The notes beneath the pieces were generated by a model. It saw only the letters and a list, made by a program, of their open reading frames with translations, searched no databases and was not told the DNA's origin. A stretch of DNA of 35,693 nt from positions 1 through 35,693 of the forward strand of contig CALWSF010000099.1 of the NCBI GenBank assembly GCA_944384125.1, given 5' to 3'. The DNA comes from an uncultured Lachnospiraceae bacterium. GTDB lineage: Bacteria > Bacillota > Clostridia > Lachnospirales > Lachnospiraceae. Position 1 is the first letter of the stretch. The number at the start of each line of letters is the position of its first letter. Positions 24,787 through 33,421 of the stretch are shown here, piece by piece. The translations under genes were made by a program, and so were the position numbers.

Positions 24787-25728
24787 TTGAATAAACTCAT
24801 TATGCAATATTTTTGTATGAGATATTTAAACGGAATAAAATATTATTTAAAAAACCCAGAGAGCTTGCTATTGAGGTTGGCAAGCATAGGGATCCTTAAA
24901 ATGGATGATAAAAAATATGTATGCATGTTGTATAAGGAAAAAATGGGATGTGAGTTATCGTTAACATCCCCACAACTATTTAATGAAAAGATACAGTTTC
25001 TTAAACTGTATGACAGAAATCCGCTTTATTCGCGACTAGTAGATAAATACAAAGTTAAGAAATGGATTGCAGAGAAAATTGGACAAAAATATGTGATTAG
25101 GACATTAGGAGTATGGGATTCATTTGATGATATTGATTTTAATAAATTGCCAAATCAATTTGTTTTGAAATGCACACATGATTCTGGTGGAGTGGTTATT
25201 GTTAAAGATAAAAAACATTTTAGTAAAGCTAATGCAAAAAAAATATTAGAGAAAAGTTTGAAAACTGATTATTATTTGTTGGGGAGAGAATGGGCATATA
25301 AGAATGTGAGAAGAAGACTTATTGCAGAAGAGTATGTGTATGATAATTCTGTTAGCGATCTGAGAGATTATAAGGTATTTTGTTTTGATGGAAAAGCCAA
25401 ATATATTCAAGTAGATATAGACAGACATTCAAATCATAAACGAAATATATATGATACAGAATGGAATTATATTGATGCACAAATTGAATATCCAACGGAT
25501 AAAAATTATATTATTGAAAAACCTGAGTGCCTGAATGAGTTGATTGAATTGGCTGAAACTATAGCTGATGGCATACCTCATGTTCGAACTGATTTTTATA
25601 TTATTGGTAATAAAATATTGTTTGGAGAAATGACTTTCTATCATGGGAACGGATTTGAAAAAATTCAGCCTCGTGAATTTGAGATTACATTGGGTAACAA
25701 TATAGATTTAAAGAAAGTGTATAGGTAG
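24787..25728 (+). CDS. TupA-like ATP-grasp protein
   Basis: About 313 aa, matching the TupA-like ATP-grasp family found in polysaccharide and teichuronopeptide clusters. Seen: LTSPQLFNEKIQFLKLYDRNPLYSRLVDKYKVKKWI (typical N-terminal segment), NQFVLKCTHDSGGVVIVKDK (ATP-binding loop), IAEEYVYDN, DYKVFCFDGKAKYIQVDIDR and the C-terminal HVRTDFYIIGNKILFGEMTFYHGNGFEK with acidic metal ligands. Family members are thought to form an amide or peptide-like bond on a polysaccharide, for instance joining an amino acid to a uronic acid. That would suit the UDP-galacturonate genes downstream. Start uncertain: TTG 24787 is 12 bases from the GGAG, and ATG 24802 is an alternative. Confidence 0.83.
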   Translation: MNKLIMQYFCMRYLNGIKYYLKNPESLLLRLASIGILKMDDKKYVCMLYKEKMGCELSLTSPQLFNEKIQFLKLYDRNPLYSRLVDKYKVKKWIAEKIGQKYVIRTLGVWDSFDDIDFNKLPNQFVLKCTHDSGGVVIVKDKKHFSKANAKKILEKSLKTDYYLLGREWAYKNVRRRLIAEEYVYDNSVSDLRDYKVFCFDGKAKYIQVDIDRHSNHKRNIYDTEWNYIDAQIEYPTDKNYIIEKPECLNELIELAETIADGIPHVRTDFYIIGNKILFGEMTFYHGNGFEKIQPREFEITLGNNIDLKKVYR

Positions 25729-25732
25729 CAAA

Positions 25733-27127
25733 ATGAAAAATAGAATTTTAAATAATGTAGTTTTATTGAGCCAAATGCCGATAGAAAATAGAGGCTATGT
25801 TAATGAGAAAGAAGTGCAGCGAGTTGTTGTTGAAAGTATTGAAAAGTACTTTAGAATTTCTTTTGGAAAGAGAATAGAAGAATGTATAATGCCAAATGAT
25901 TGTGTTATTATTAAACCTAATTTTGTGTCCGAAATGAATTTTAATGTTAGTAGGGATGGAAAAGAAATGGAGAATCCTAATGATTGTTTTATAACTAACA
26001 TTACCGTAATAAAGGCTATTTTATTGGTTTTAAATAGAGTAAAAGGTTTGAAGGTAAAAATGGTCGAATCCCCTATGCAGTTTTGTAAAATCGATGAAAT
26101 ACTTACAAGTGATTTTTGGACTGAAATTACAAATTCTTTTGATGGGGAAATTGAATTTGTAGATTTAAGAAGGACTGTTATAACACTTACGAAGGAAGGA
26201 ATGGTTGCAAGTCGTCAAATTGACAGGAGGAAAGTGGAAGATTACATTGACTTCGATCTTTGTACTGACAGCATGCATTTAAAAAATGAAAAGTATGTAA
26301 AAAAATTTAGAGTTACAGATTATCCTCCAAAAGAAATGTTAAATTTTCATGGAAAAGGCAAACACACATATAGGATTGCAAAAGAACTGATTGAAGCAGA
26401 CTGGATAATTAGTGTTCCAAAATTAAAAACACATATGAAAGCAGGAATAACCGGTGCAATGAAAAATTTTGTGGGTGTTGTTGGAAATAAAGAATGTCTT
26501 CCGCATCACATAAAAGGCTCCCCATGTTCTCACGGTGATTGCTATAAAGATTTTTCGCTCTTTAAATGTATTGCAGAGAATTTACTTGATTATGCAAATG
26601 GATTTTTAGTAGACAATGAGAAAAAATATTTACGATATCGTCATTTAGCAGCCAAGGCACTCGCATTGAATTATAGATTATTTAAAAATGAGGATGTTGC
26701 AGGAGCGTGGTGGGGAAATGACACAATATGGCGAACTGTTCATGATTTGAATGTAATAATGTATTATGGAAAATTAGATGGATCATTTTCGTCAGAGCCA
26801 GTACGTAATGTCATTACAATTACTGATGCAATTGTATCAGGTGAGAAGGAAGGGCCAATGCGACCATGGCCAGTGTATACCAATGCTATAACGATTGGAA
26901 GTTCTACCTATTGTACTGACTTAGTTAACGCTGCGTTAATGAAGTTTGACGGAGAATATATTTTTCATTTAAATGAAGTAAAAAATAAGTGTAAATATCC
27001 ATTGGCTGATTATCAAAATAATGTAAGTGTATTTCATGACGAAAAAATTATTACAATAAAAGAAGTGCATGATATTTACGGTCAGTTGCATGAAGCAGCT
27101 TCAGGATGGAAGGATAAATTGAATTGA
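25733..27127 (+). CDS. DUF362-domain protein in a polysaccharide cluster
   Basis: A 464-aa protein with a DUF362 domain: early CVIIKPNFVSEMNF (about residues 60-75), VKMVESPMQF, then LIEADWIISVPKLKTHMKAGITGAMKNFVGVVGNKECLPHH in the centre, and the C-terminal VITITDAIVSGEKEGPMRPWPVYTNAITIGSS. Many DUF362 proteins carry ferredoxin motifs; here I see scattered Cys (GSPCSHGDCYKDFSLFKC) but no clear 4Fe-4S motif. The biochemical function is not known to me. Its place directly after the ATP-grasp gene (4-bp gap) and before the CDP-glycerol-type transferase suggests work on the same modification. No signal peptide. Confidence 0.8.
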   Translation: MKNRILNNVVLLSQMPIENRGYVNEKEVQRVVVESIEKYFRISFGKRIEECIMPNDCVIIKPNFVSEMNFNVSRDGKEMENPNDCFITNITVIKAILLVLNRVKGLKVKMVESPMQFCKIDEILTSDFWTEITNSFDGEIEFVDLRRTVITLTKEGMVASRQIDRRKVEDYIDFDLCTDSMHLKNEKYVKKFRVTDYPPKEMLNFHGKGKHTYRIAKELIEADWIISVPKLKTHMKAGITGAMKNFVGVVGNKECLPHHIKGSPCSHGDCYKDFSLFKCIAENLLDYANGFLVDNEKKYLRYRHLAAKALALNYRLFKNEDVAGAWWGNDTIWRTVHDLNVIMYYGKLDGSFSSEPVRNVITITDAIVSGEKEGPMRPWPVYTNAITIGSSTYCTDLVNAALMKFDGEYIFHLNEVKNKCKYPLADYQNNVSVFHDEKIITIKEVHDIYGQLHEAASGWKDKLN

Positions 27128-27169
27128 TAACACTCTTTTTCAACATAGTTTAAAAGAAGGTGGGGCAAG

Positions 27170-28294
27170 TTGCTAAAAAAAAACTTAATCGAAATAATAA
27201 GATTTTTTATGTTTAGCTTTTGGAGTATAACACACAAGCTTGAAGATAAAATACTATTTTCAAGTTTTAACGGAAAGCAATATTCGGATAATCCAAGGGC
27301 TATTTGCGAGAAGATGCATGAACTATACCCAGAGTATGAGTTGGTGTGGTATTTGTCAGGAGATGTAAAATATAATATTTTGCCCGACTATGTCAGGGTT
27401 GTTAATGGAAAATTTAGAAATTTTATATTAGAATTAGCAACTTCAAAATGTTATATAACAAATACACAAATGGGCGAAGGTATTTTTAAGAGACGAAAGC
27501 AAGTATTTGTTCAAACGTGGCATGGTGATGTTGTGCCTAAAAAAGTATTATTATCTGTGGATAAAAAAATTACGGTAAAGGATCGAAAATTGACGGATAT
27601 ATGTATAGCGGGCTCAGATATTGGTGCAGCTGTATATAGGAAGTCATTTGATTTTGATGGTATAATTTTTAAATCGGGAATGCCAAGAAATGATAGTTTA
27701 ATTAACAAAAGTTCAAAGATTGATGTTTGTGAGATTTTTGGAATAGATAAGAATAGTACGAAAATATTATTATATGCTCCCACATTTAGAGATAATGGTA
27801 ATAGTAATTTTGGTGTTGATATAAAAAGGACACTTGATTTGTTAGAGCGCAACAACGAGAAATGGATTTGTTTGAGTAGGAGTCATGTAAATTCTGGAAT
27901 ATTAGAATGGCAGAAGGATAATAGAATTGTAGATGTTTCTATGTATCCAGATATGGCAGATATATTACTAGTATCCGATATGTTAATTACAGACTATTCT
28001 TCAAGTCCAGGTGATTTTGTGTTGACTGGTAGGCCAGTTGTTCTTTGTCAATTTGACTATGATAAATATGAAGCCGAATGTAGAAAATTTGAGTTTGATT
28101 TTATAGAGGCTGGATTTATAGTGGCAAGAACTGTAGAAGAGTTTGAGGATATAATATTAAATTATACAACAGAAAACTATGAAAAATCAGATAAGAAAGT
28201 GGTTGCTTACTTTAATATTGTTTCAAATGGTAATGCTTCGGAAAATGTATGTAATGAAATTAAGAAAATTATGAGAATAGTAGGAGAAAAATAA
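27170..28294 (+). CDS. CDP-glycerol-type glycerophosphotransferase
   Basis: 374 aa of the CDP-glycerol:poly(glycerophosphate) transferase family (TagB/TagF/TarB type), which transfers polyol phosphate from a CDP donor onto a glycan. Motifs: KILFSSFNGKQYSDNPRAI near the N-terminus, VQTWHGDVVPKKV (conserved His, about residue 117), FKSGMPRNDSLIN, ILLYAPTFRDNG, and LITDYSSSPGDFVLTGRPVVLCQFD near residue 280. Start is TTG 27170 after GAAGGTGGGGC. No tagD (CDP-glycerol synthesis) is in the window; the IspD/TarI-like gene downstream could supply a CDP-polyol, or the enzyme could use CDP-choline (speculative). Membrane association would be peripheral. Confidence 0.87.
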   Translation: MLKKNLIEIIRFFMFSFWSITHKLEDKILFSSFNGKQYSDNPRAICEKMHELYPEYELVWYLSGDVKYNILPDYVRVVNGKFRNFILELATSKCYITNTQMGEGIFKRRKQVFVQTWHGDVVPKKVLLSVDKKITVKDRKLTDICIAGSDIGAAVYRKSFDFDGIIFKSGMPRNDSLINKSSKIDVCEIFGIDKNSTKILLYAPTFRDNGNSNFGVDIKRTLDLLERNNEKWICLSRSHVNSGILEWQKDNRIVDVSMYPDMADILLVSDMLITDYSSSPGDFVLTGRPVVLCQFDYDKYEAECRKFEFDFIEAGFIVARTVEEFEDIILNYTTENYEKSDKKVVAYFNIVSNGNASENVCNEIKKIMRIVGEK

Positions 28295-28304
28295 GTTGGG
28301 AGTC

Positions 28305-28676
28305 ACTAATATGTTCGAAAAGATCATATATAAAATGTGGTACGATGTACGTTTAGAGTGATGTCGAGAGTTATGTGTTATAGTAAATTCTCGGCGGACT
28401 GTGGTCAAAATCTTTACACATATGGGAAAACTAAAATGTAGAAATTTGAAAAAAACTGTGTTAGGGACAATGAAACTACAAAGAATGGAGTATAGATACA
28501 ACTGTATGGAAAAATATCTATTTGTAATCATGTATCGATGACAGGAAAAGGTGTTATAGCGTCTGATGGTTCAGTTGTGTGTAATGTCATCAAGGAAGAT
28601 TATGCTATAGTTGTGGGAATTCCAGCAAGAATAATAAAAAACTACAATAATGTAGTGGTAGTAAAGGAGAATTATC
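28305..28676 (+). pseudogene. Decayed hexapeptide-repeat acetyltransferase
   Basis: Pieces of a left-handed beta-helix acyltransferase in different frames. Near 28315 MFEKIIYKMWYDVRL; near 28363 VMSRVMCYSKFSADCGQNLYTYGKTKM then a stop; near 28510 ISICNHVSMTGKGVIASDGSVVCNVIKEDYAIVVGIPARIIKNY, the normal end of such enzymes. The middle with most hexapeptide turns is missing. Frameshifts, stops and an internal deletion mean it is dead. It would have O-acetylated a sugar of the repeat unit. Confidence 0.75.
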
Positions 28677-30344
28677 ATGACACCAAGAAATGCGATAATC
28701 CTAGCAGCAGGAAAATCGAATAGATTTGCACCATTTACATATGAAAAACCCAAAGGGTTATTCTGCGTAAAAGGTAAAATCTTAATTGAAAGGCAAATTG
28801 AACAATTAAAGGAAGCCGGGATAAATGACATTTATGTAGTTGTAGGTTACATGAAGGAAAAATTCTTCTATCTTGAGCAGAAGTATGATGTGAAGCTGAT
28901 TGTAAATAATCAGTTTGGTAAAAAGGGAAATCTTTTTTCACTCTATGTGGCTAAGGACTATTTTTCTAATACTTATATTTGCTGTGCTGATCATTACTTT
29001 GCTTCAAATCCGTTTCTTAATGACAATACAGACAATAAATCATATAGAGCATGTTCTTTTCAGCAGGGCAAGTTTAGAGAGTTTGCTGTAACAGTATCAG
29101 ATGCTGATGTTATTACAGGAATGGCTGTTGGTGGTAAAGATTCGCTTGCTATGGTTGGGCATGCATATATGAATGAGAAGTTTAGTTTAGTATTTAGAAC
29201 ACTGATGGAAAGTGAAATCAATGACTTTGGTGTAGCTAATATGTTCTGGGAAGAGTTTTATGCAAAGCATAATAAAAAACTCACATTGTATGCAAAAAAG
29301 TTTGAAGCTGATGATATATTGGAGTTTGATAGTATTGATGAACTTCGGTCATTTGATTCAGAGTTTTTCCTTAATGTCGATTCTGAAATAATCACAAATA
29401 TTTGTAATGTCCTTCATTGTAATCCAAATGAGATAGAAAACATTTCTGTTATCAATGCAGGGCTTACAAATGTATCTTTTGCGTTTGATTGCAAAAGTAT
29501 AAAATATGTATATCGTCATCCAGGGGGAACTGCAGGAAACCTAATTGATCGTCAGGCAGAATTATATTCACAGATGATGGCTAAAGAGATTGGAATCGAT
29601 AAGTCAGTTCTTGATATATCTCTTTCTGGGTGGAAGATTTCTTATTATGTAGAAGAAGCAAAGAACTGTGATTATGAAGAAGACCATACAGATATGAAGC
29701 TAAATGCTGATGATCAGCTTGCAATCTCTATGGATTACCTTCATATGCTTCATAAAGTTCCAGTTGATGATGAGAGTATCAGATTATTTGCTAAGAAGTA
29801 TAATATTGGGAACGATTTTGTTGTTAAAGAGTTTGATGATGTTGAAGAAGGAAAAAAACTTATGCGAATTGCATCATCAACCAAAGGAAATCTTATCAGA
29901 GAATTCGCTATTGAAATTGAAAAGGCTGAAAAGCTTTATAAATATGTAAAAGAAGATGCAAAGAGATTAGGCTATAGGAAAGTTCTGTGCCATAATGATA
30001 CATATGCTCCAAACTATTTAATTGATAAGAATGGCAATATCTTTCTTATTGATTGGGAATATGCAGGTATAAACTATGGTGTTAATGATATAGCTTGTAT
30101 TCTTTGCAGATATGATTGGTCTGATGAACAGGTAGAGAGATATCTTAGAGTTTATGTTGGACATGAGTTAGATGTTGATGAACGTCGATATTATTTTGCA
30201 TTCATTGCTATCTGTGCGTTCTATTGGTTTGGTTGGGGACTTTATAAAGGTTCTGTTGGAGATGATGACGGCTTCTTCTTCCTTCCAGCTTATAGAAACT
30301 TTGTGAGATATGTTGATAAAGCAATTGAAAGCTATGAGGGTTAA
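28677..30344 (+). CDS. Fused phosphocholine cytidylyltransferase (LicC) and choline kinase (LicA)-like protein
   Basis: A 555-aa bifunctional protein. Residues 1-230 form a nucleotidyltransferase of the LicC type: NAIILAAGKSNRFAPFTYEKPKGLF (signature loop and Lys), VVGYMKEKF, KGNLFSLYVAKDYF and CCADHYFA. Residues about 245-555 form a choline/ethanolamine kinase: ISVINAGLTNVSFAF, the ATP-site KYVYRHPGGTAGN, CHNDTYAPNYL (catalytic Asp of Brenner's motif, near 440) and LIDWEYAGINY (metal ligand, near 458). Together they would make phosphocholine and then CDP-choline for decorating the polysaccharide. ATG 28677 has AAAGGAG upstream. Neither a licB-type transporter nor a licD transferase is recognisable in the window. 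The substrate could also be ethanolamine or a related amino alcohol. Confidence 0.88.
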   Translation: MTPRNAIILAAGKSNRFAPFTYEKPKGLFCVKGKILIERQIEQLKEAGINDIYVVVGYMKEKFFYLEQKYDVKLIVNNQFGKKGNLFSLYVAKDYFSNTYICCADHYFASNPFLNDNTDNKSYRACSFQQGKFREFAVTVSDADVITGMAVGGKDSLAMVGHAYMNEKFSLVFRTLMESEINDFGVANMFWEEFYAKHNKKLTLYAKKFEADDILEFDSIDELRSFDSEFFLNVDSEIITNICNVLHCNPNEIENISVINAGLTNVSFAFDCKSIKYVYRHPGGTAGNLIDRQAELYSQMMAKEIGIDKSVLDISLSGWKISYYVEEAKNCDYEEDHTDMKLNADDQLAISMDYLHMLHKVPVDDESIRLFAKKYNIGNDFVVKEFDDVEEGKKLMRIASSTKGNLIREFAIEIEKAEKLYKYVKEDAKRLGYRKVLCHNDTYAPNYLIDKNGNIFLIDWEYAGINYGVNDIACILCRYDWSDEQVERYLRVYVGHELDVDERRYYFAFIAICAFYWFGWGLYKGSVGDDDGFFFLPAYRNFVRYVDKAIESYEG

Positions 30345-30347
30345 GAG

Positions 30348-31064
30348 ATGATCACGGCAATTATTTTAGCAGGTGGTGTTGGCTCTAGGGTAAGAGCTGA
30401 TAAACCTAAACAATTTATAGAAGTATTAGACAAACCAGTACTTGCGTATACTATAGAAATATTTGAGAATCATCCAGAAGTTGATGCTATCGAGGTTGTT
30501 TGTCATAAGTCTTGGAAAGGCTATCTTGAAGAAATGATTGGCAAATATGAATATAGAAAAGTTACATGGATTACAGATGGTGGAGATACTTTCCAAGATT
30601 CTGTTATGAATGGTGTCAATAATCTTAAGAGTAAAATTAGTTTGGATGACTATGTTCTTATTCATTATGGAGCCGCACCGTTTACTTCTAAAAGAATTGT
30701 GACTGATGTTATTAGAGTTATGAAAGAAAAAGATTCTGCTGTTACAGCAACACCATGCTATCAGTTACTTGGAACTATGAATGGTAAAACAAGTAATGCG
30801 TGGGTAGACCGTGACAAGTTTACACAGATTGCTTGTCCCTATGGATTTAGATACAAATATTTATTAGATGTATATAAGAGAGCAGAAGAGCAGGGATTGA
30901 TTGGTATTATTGATCCTCATACTACAAGTCTTATATATGCTCTTGGCGATAAGCTGAATCTTGCTTATGGAGATCAGACTAATATTAAGATTACTACTAA
31001 AGAAGATTTTGATATGTTTGAAGGTTATGTGTTGATGAAGCGGAGGAAATGTGGTTTATTATAA
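30348..31064 (+). CDS. IspD/TarI-like cytidylyltransferase
   Basis: 238 aa with the IspD fold: TAIILAGGVGSRVRADKPKQFIEVLDKPVLAYTIEIF (CTP-binding loop and Lys), GGDTFQDSVMNGV, DYVLIHYGAAPFTSKR (where IspD has HDAARP) and the late LIYALGDKLNLAYGDQTNIKITTKEDFDMFE. In polysaccharide clusters such enzymes usually make a CDP-polyol (TarI makes CDP-ribitol) instead of the isoprenoid intermediate. The usual partner reductase TarJ is absent. HDAARP has become HYGAAP, so the acceptor is probably not methylerythritol phosphate. It starts 3 bp after the LicC-LicA fusion and is last in the AT-rich operon. Confidence 0.85.
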   Translation: MITAIILAGGVGSRVRADKPKQFIEVLDKPVLAYTIEIFENHPEVDAIEVVCHKSWKGYLEEMIGKYEYRKVTWITDGGDTFQDSVMNGVNNLKSKISLDDYVLIHYGAAPFTSKRIVTDVIRVMKEKDSAVTATPCYQLLGTMNGKTSNAWVDRDKFTQIACPYGFRYKYLLDVYKRAEEQGLIGIIDPHTTSLIYALGDKLNLAYGDQTNIKITTKEDFDMFEGYVLMKRRKCGLL

Positions 31065-31623
31065 AGCAAATTAAGTAATTTTAAAAAGGAATAGACTTTT
31101 ATTGATATGATTGGATTAGAATACTAAGTGATAGTCTTTGGAAGTAAATTAAAAGAGAAGCGAAGAACGAGAAAATAGTAAAATATTTTTAAAAATAGAT
31201 GTGATGTTTGTTGCAGGTAAACTGCTTGATATTATTATTAACATTACAAAAAATGAACTATATTTGAATAGTAAGTAGATGTAAGAATATAACGATTCAA
31301 TTTAATAAAGAAGCAATAAAATTCTTATGAAATTGGTATATAAGCTACAACTTACTTAGTTAGGTATACGTATTACACGTTTATAATGTCTGATTAAAAT
31401 TTCCTTTTTGTATGGACATGATTACGAATTCTCCCTTTCATATAATTTTAGTATTTTAGATTCATGAAAACTATTTTTAAAAGTGTATTAATTTGTGAGA
31501 TTATTAAATTATACATGGAGATTAAAAGATTTCAGTTGCAGGAGCACGTAGAAAAAACATAAGTGCTAAGGTTGTAAAAGTTATTTAGAGTAATTATAGA
31601 GGAAAGAGAATAAAATGTGATTT
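31065..31623. other. Gene-free stretch after the operon
   Basis: About 560 bp of very AT-rich sequence with no gene, no recognisable pseudogene and no repeat I could identify. It ends in a strong terminator. It may be remains of genes lost from the 3' end of the decoration module. Confidence 0.6.
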
Positions 31624-31666
31624 AATACGCTTTTGCCATCGAATGATGACAAAGCGTATTTTTTAT
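31624..31666 (+). terminator. Intrinsic terminator at the end of the polysaccharide operon
   Basis: AATACGCTTT (31624-31633) pairs with AAAGCGTATT (31651-31660); inner CATC/GATG pairs extend the stem, and a T-run (31659-31664) follows. A long operon read by LoaP-modified polymerase would have to stop at something like this, or continue to the epimerase. Confidence 0.8.
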
Positions 31667-31770
31667 TATGGGTCGGATAGGCCCAATTGAGTGTGGAAGC
31701 GAGTTTCTCAACAGAGAAACGAGCATACACAAAATATCAACCACACGCTTTGTGAGTGCGTGATGTCTGT

Positions 31771-32290
31771 CATACAAAAAATTACCTTTCCATCTATAAT
31801 AGAGGTGTCCGAGCCACTATGTAGAGAAAGGAAAGGTAATTTCATGGTAAAGAAAACGAATTCTCTTGCGCATACGAAATGGATATGCAAGCATCATATC
31901 GTCTTCACACCCAAGTATAGACGAAAAATTATTTACGATCAATATAAAGAAGACCTGAGGGATATTCTGAAACAGTTATGTAATTATAAGGGTGTTGAGA
32001 TTCTGGAGGGACATTTGATGCCAGATCATGTACCAATGAGGACACCATAAAGAAATACATTCAAGAGTAGGAGAAGAATGATATCATGATGGATAAATTG
32101 AGTGTGAAAGAGTATGAACCCCTTTTTAGGGATAATCGGTAATATGATTGCCCCTTTGAAGGGGCAGCGACGAGCGTAGAGTATAGAGGCTTGAATGAAG
32201 CGAAAGCTAGCGCTTTGAGATGTTGGCCTAGTAACAAAGGCTTATAGCTGAAGCGCGAGCCTACCCATTAGATGTGAGTAGTGGTTAATA
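31771..32290 (+). mobile_element. Decayed IS200-type element (relic B)
   Basis: The left end shares the ATTACCTTTCCAT / GGAAAGGTAAT arrangement with relic A. The right end keeps a GCCCCTTTGAAGGGGC hairpin (32151-32166) and a further structured tail to about 32290. Upstream, GTTTCTC-AACA-GAGAAAC (31704-31721) may belong to it as well. Same orientation as relic A, 7.75 kb away. Immobile, since its transposase is broken. Confidence 0.8.
31844..32142 (+). pseudogene. Broken IS200 transposase TnpA
   Basis: The N-terminal 67 residues read like TnpA of IS200 (TKWICKHHIVFTPKYRRKIIYDQYKEDLRDILKQL ... VEILEGHLMPDHV). The HUH motif is spoiled: MPDHVP where His is needed. About 45 codons including the central domain are deleted, and the C-terminal EDTIKKYIQE, a stop, and EKNDIMMDKLSVKEYEPLFRDNR follow in another frame. 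Confidence 0.85.
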
Positions 32291-32318
32291 GAGAGGGAAA
32301 AGAGGATATATTATAGGT

Positions 32319-33407
32319 ATGAATTTACAAAATAAGACAATTTTAATTACTGGATCCGCTGGATTCATTGGTTCCAATCTTGTTTTGGAGCTTCTCCGGA
32401 CTGTTTTTCCGGTTCGTATAATAGGGATTGATAACATGAATTCCTATTATGATGTGACAATTAAAGAATACCGTTTAAATCAGATCAAGTCCATGATGGA
32501 TTCTCATCCAGAATCCACATGGACTTTTATTAAGGGTTCGATTTCTGACAAGGAACTGGTTAATTCAATTTTTGCAGAGTATGAACCGCAGATTGTGGTA
32601 AATATGGCGGCGCAGGCAGGTGTTCGATATTCGATTATGAATCCCGATGCTTATATAGAGTCCAACTTGATCGGGTTTTATAATATCTTAGAAGCTTGTC
32701 GGCATTCCTATGACGATGGGAAGTCGGGCGTGGAGCATCTGGTCTATGCCTCATCGTCTAGTGTGTATGGTTTGAACAAGAAAGTTCCGTACAGCACGGA
32801 TGATAAGGTGGACACGCCAGTGTCACTTTATGCGGCTACTAAAAAAAGCAACGAGCTGATGGCACATGCATATTCTAAACTTTATAACATTCCATCAACC
32901 GGTCTGCGTTTTTTTACCGTATACGGACCGGCTGGTCGACCAGACATGGCTTATTTTAGTTTTACGAACAAGTTACTGAAAGGTAAGACTATTGAAATTT
33001 TTAATTATGGGAACTGTAAGCGAGATTTTACTTATGTGAATGATATTGTAGAAGGTGTAAAACGTGTAATGTGTGCGCCTCCGGAACGAAAGATTGGGGA
33101 AGATGGCCTGCCAATTCCACCGTATAAAATTTATAATATTGGCAATAATCGGCCAGAGAGTTTGTTGGAATTCGTAGATATCCTACAGCAAGAACTGATC
33201 CATGCGGGAGTATTATCAGCGGATTATGATTTTGAGACTCATAAAAAATTAATACCGATGCAGCCAGGGGATGTACCAGTAACTTATGCAGATATTAGTG
33301 CGTTGGAACGGGATTTTGGGTTCAAGCCAAGTACTAGTTTGCGCGAGGGTCTCAGAAAGTTCACGGAATGGTACAGAGAATTTTATATGGATAGAAGAGA
33401 TAGATAA
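32319..33407 (+). CDS. UDP-glucuronate 4-epimerase
   Basis: A 362-aa extended SDR enzyme converting UDP-glucuronate to UDP-galacturonate. NAD-binding [13 protein letters not shown] (8-20), [17 protein letters not shown] (typical of GlcA epimerases), [20 protein letters not shown], catalytic YAATK (about 170-174), [14 protein letters not shown] and [12 protein letters not shown]. The length and the YYD/GRPDMA patterns separate it from UDP-glucose epimerases. It precedes the UDP-glucose dehydrogenase by 14 bp; together they lead from UDP-glucose to UDP-galacturonate, a likely sugar of the polymer. Composition is less AT-rich than the operon before it, so it may have a different origin. The ribosome site is modest. 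Confidence 0.92.
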   Translation: MNLQNKTILITGSAGFIGSNLVLELLRTVFPVRIIGIDNMNSYYDVTIKEYRLNQIKSMMDSHPESTWTFIKGSISDKELVNSIFAEYEPQIVVNMAAQAGVRYSIMNPDAYIESNLIGFYNILEACRHSYDDGKSGVEHLVYASSSSVYGLNKKVPYSTDDKVDTPVSLYAATKKSNELMAHAYSKLYNIPSTGLRFFTVYGPAGRPDMAYFSFTNKLLKGKTIEIFNYGNCKRDFTYVNDIVEGVKRVMCAPPERKIGEDGLPIPPYKIYNIGNNRPESLLEFVDILQQELIHAGVLSADYDFETHKKLIPMQPGDVPVTYADISALERDFGFKPSTSLREGLRKFTEWYREFYMDRRDR

Positions 33408-33421
33408 GGAGTGTAGAAAAT

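Noticed and set aside
24014-32290. Active composite transposon made of two IS200 copies
   Set aside because: Both transposases are broken and IS200-type single-strand transposition does not normally mobilise large composite units; only a recombination border is proposed.
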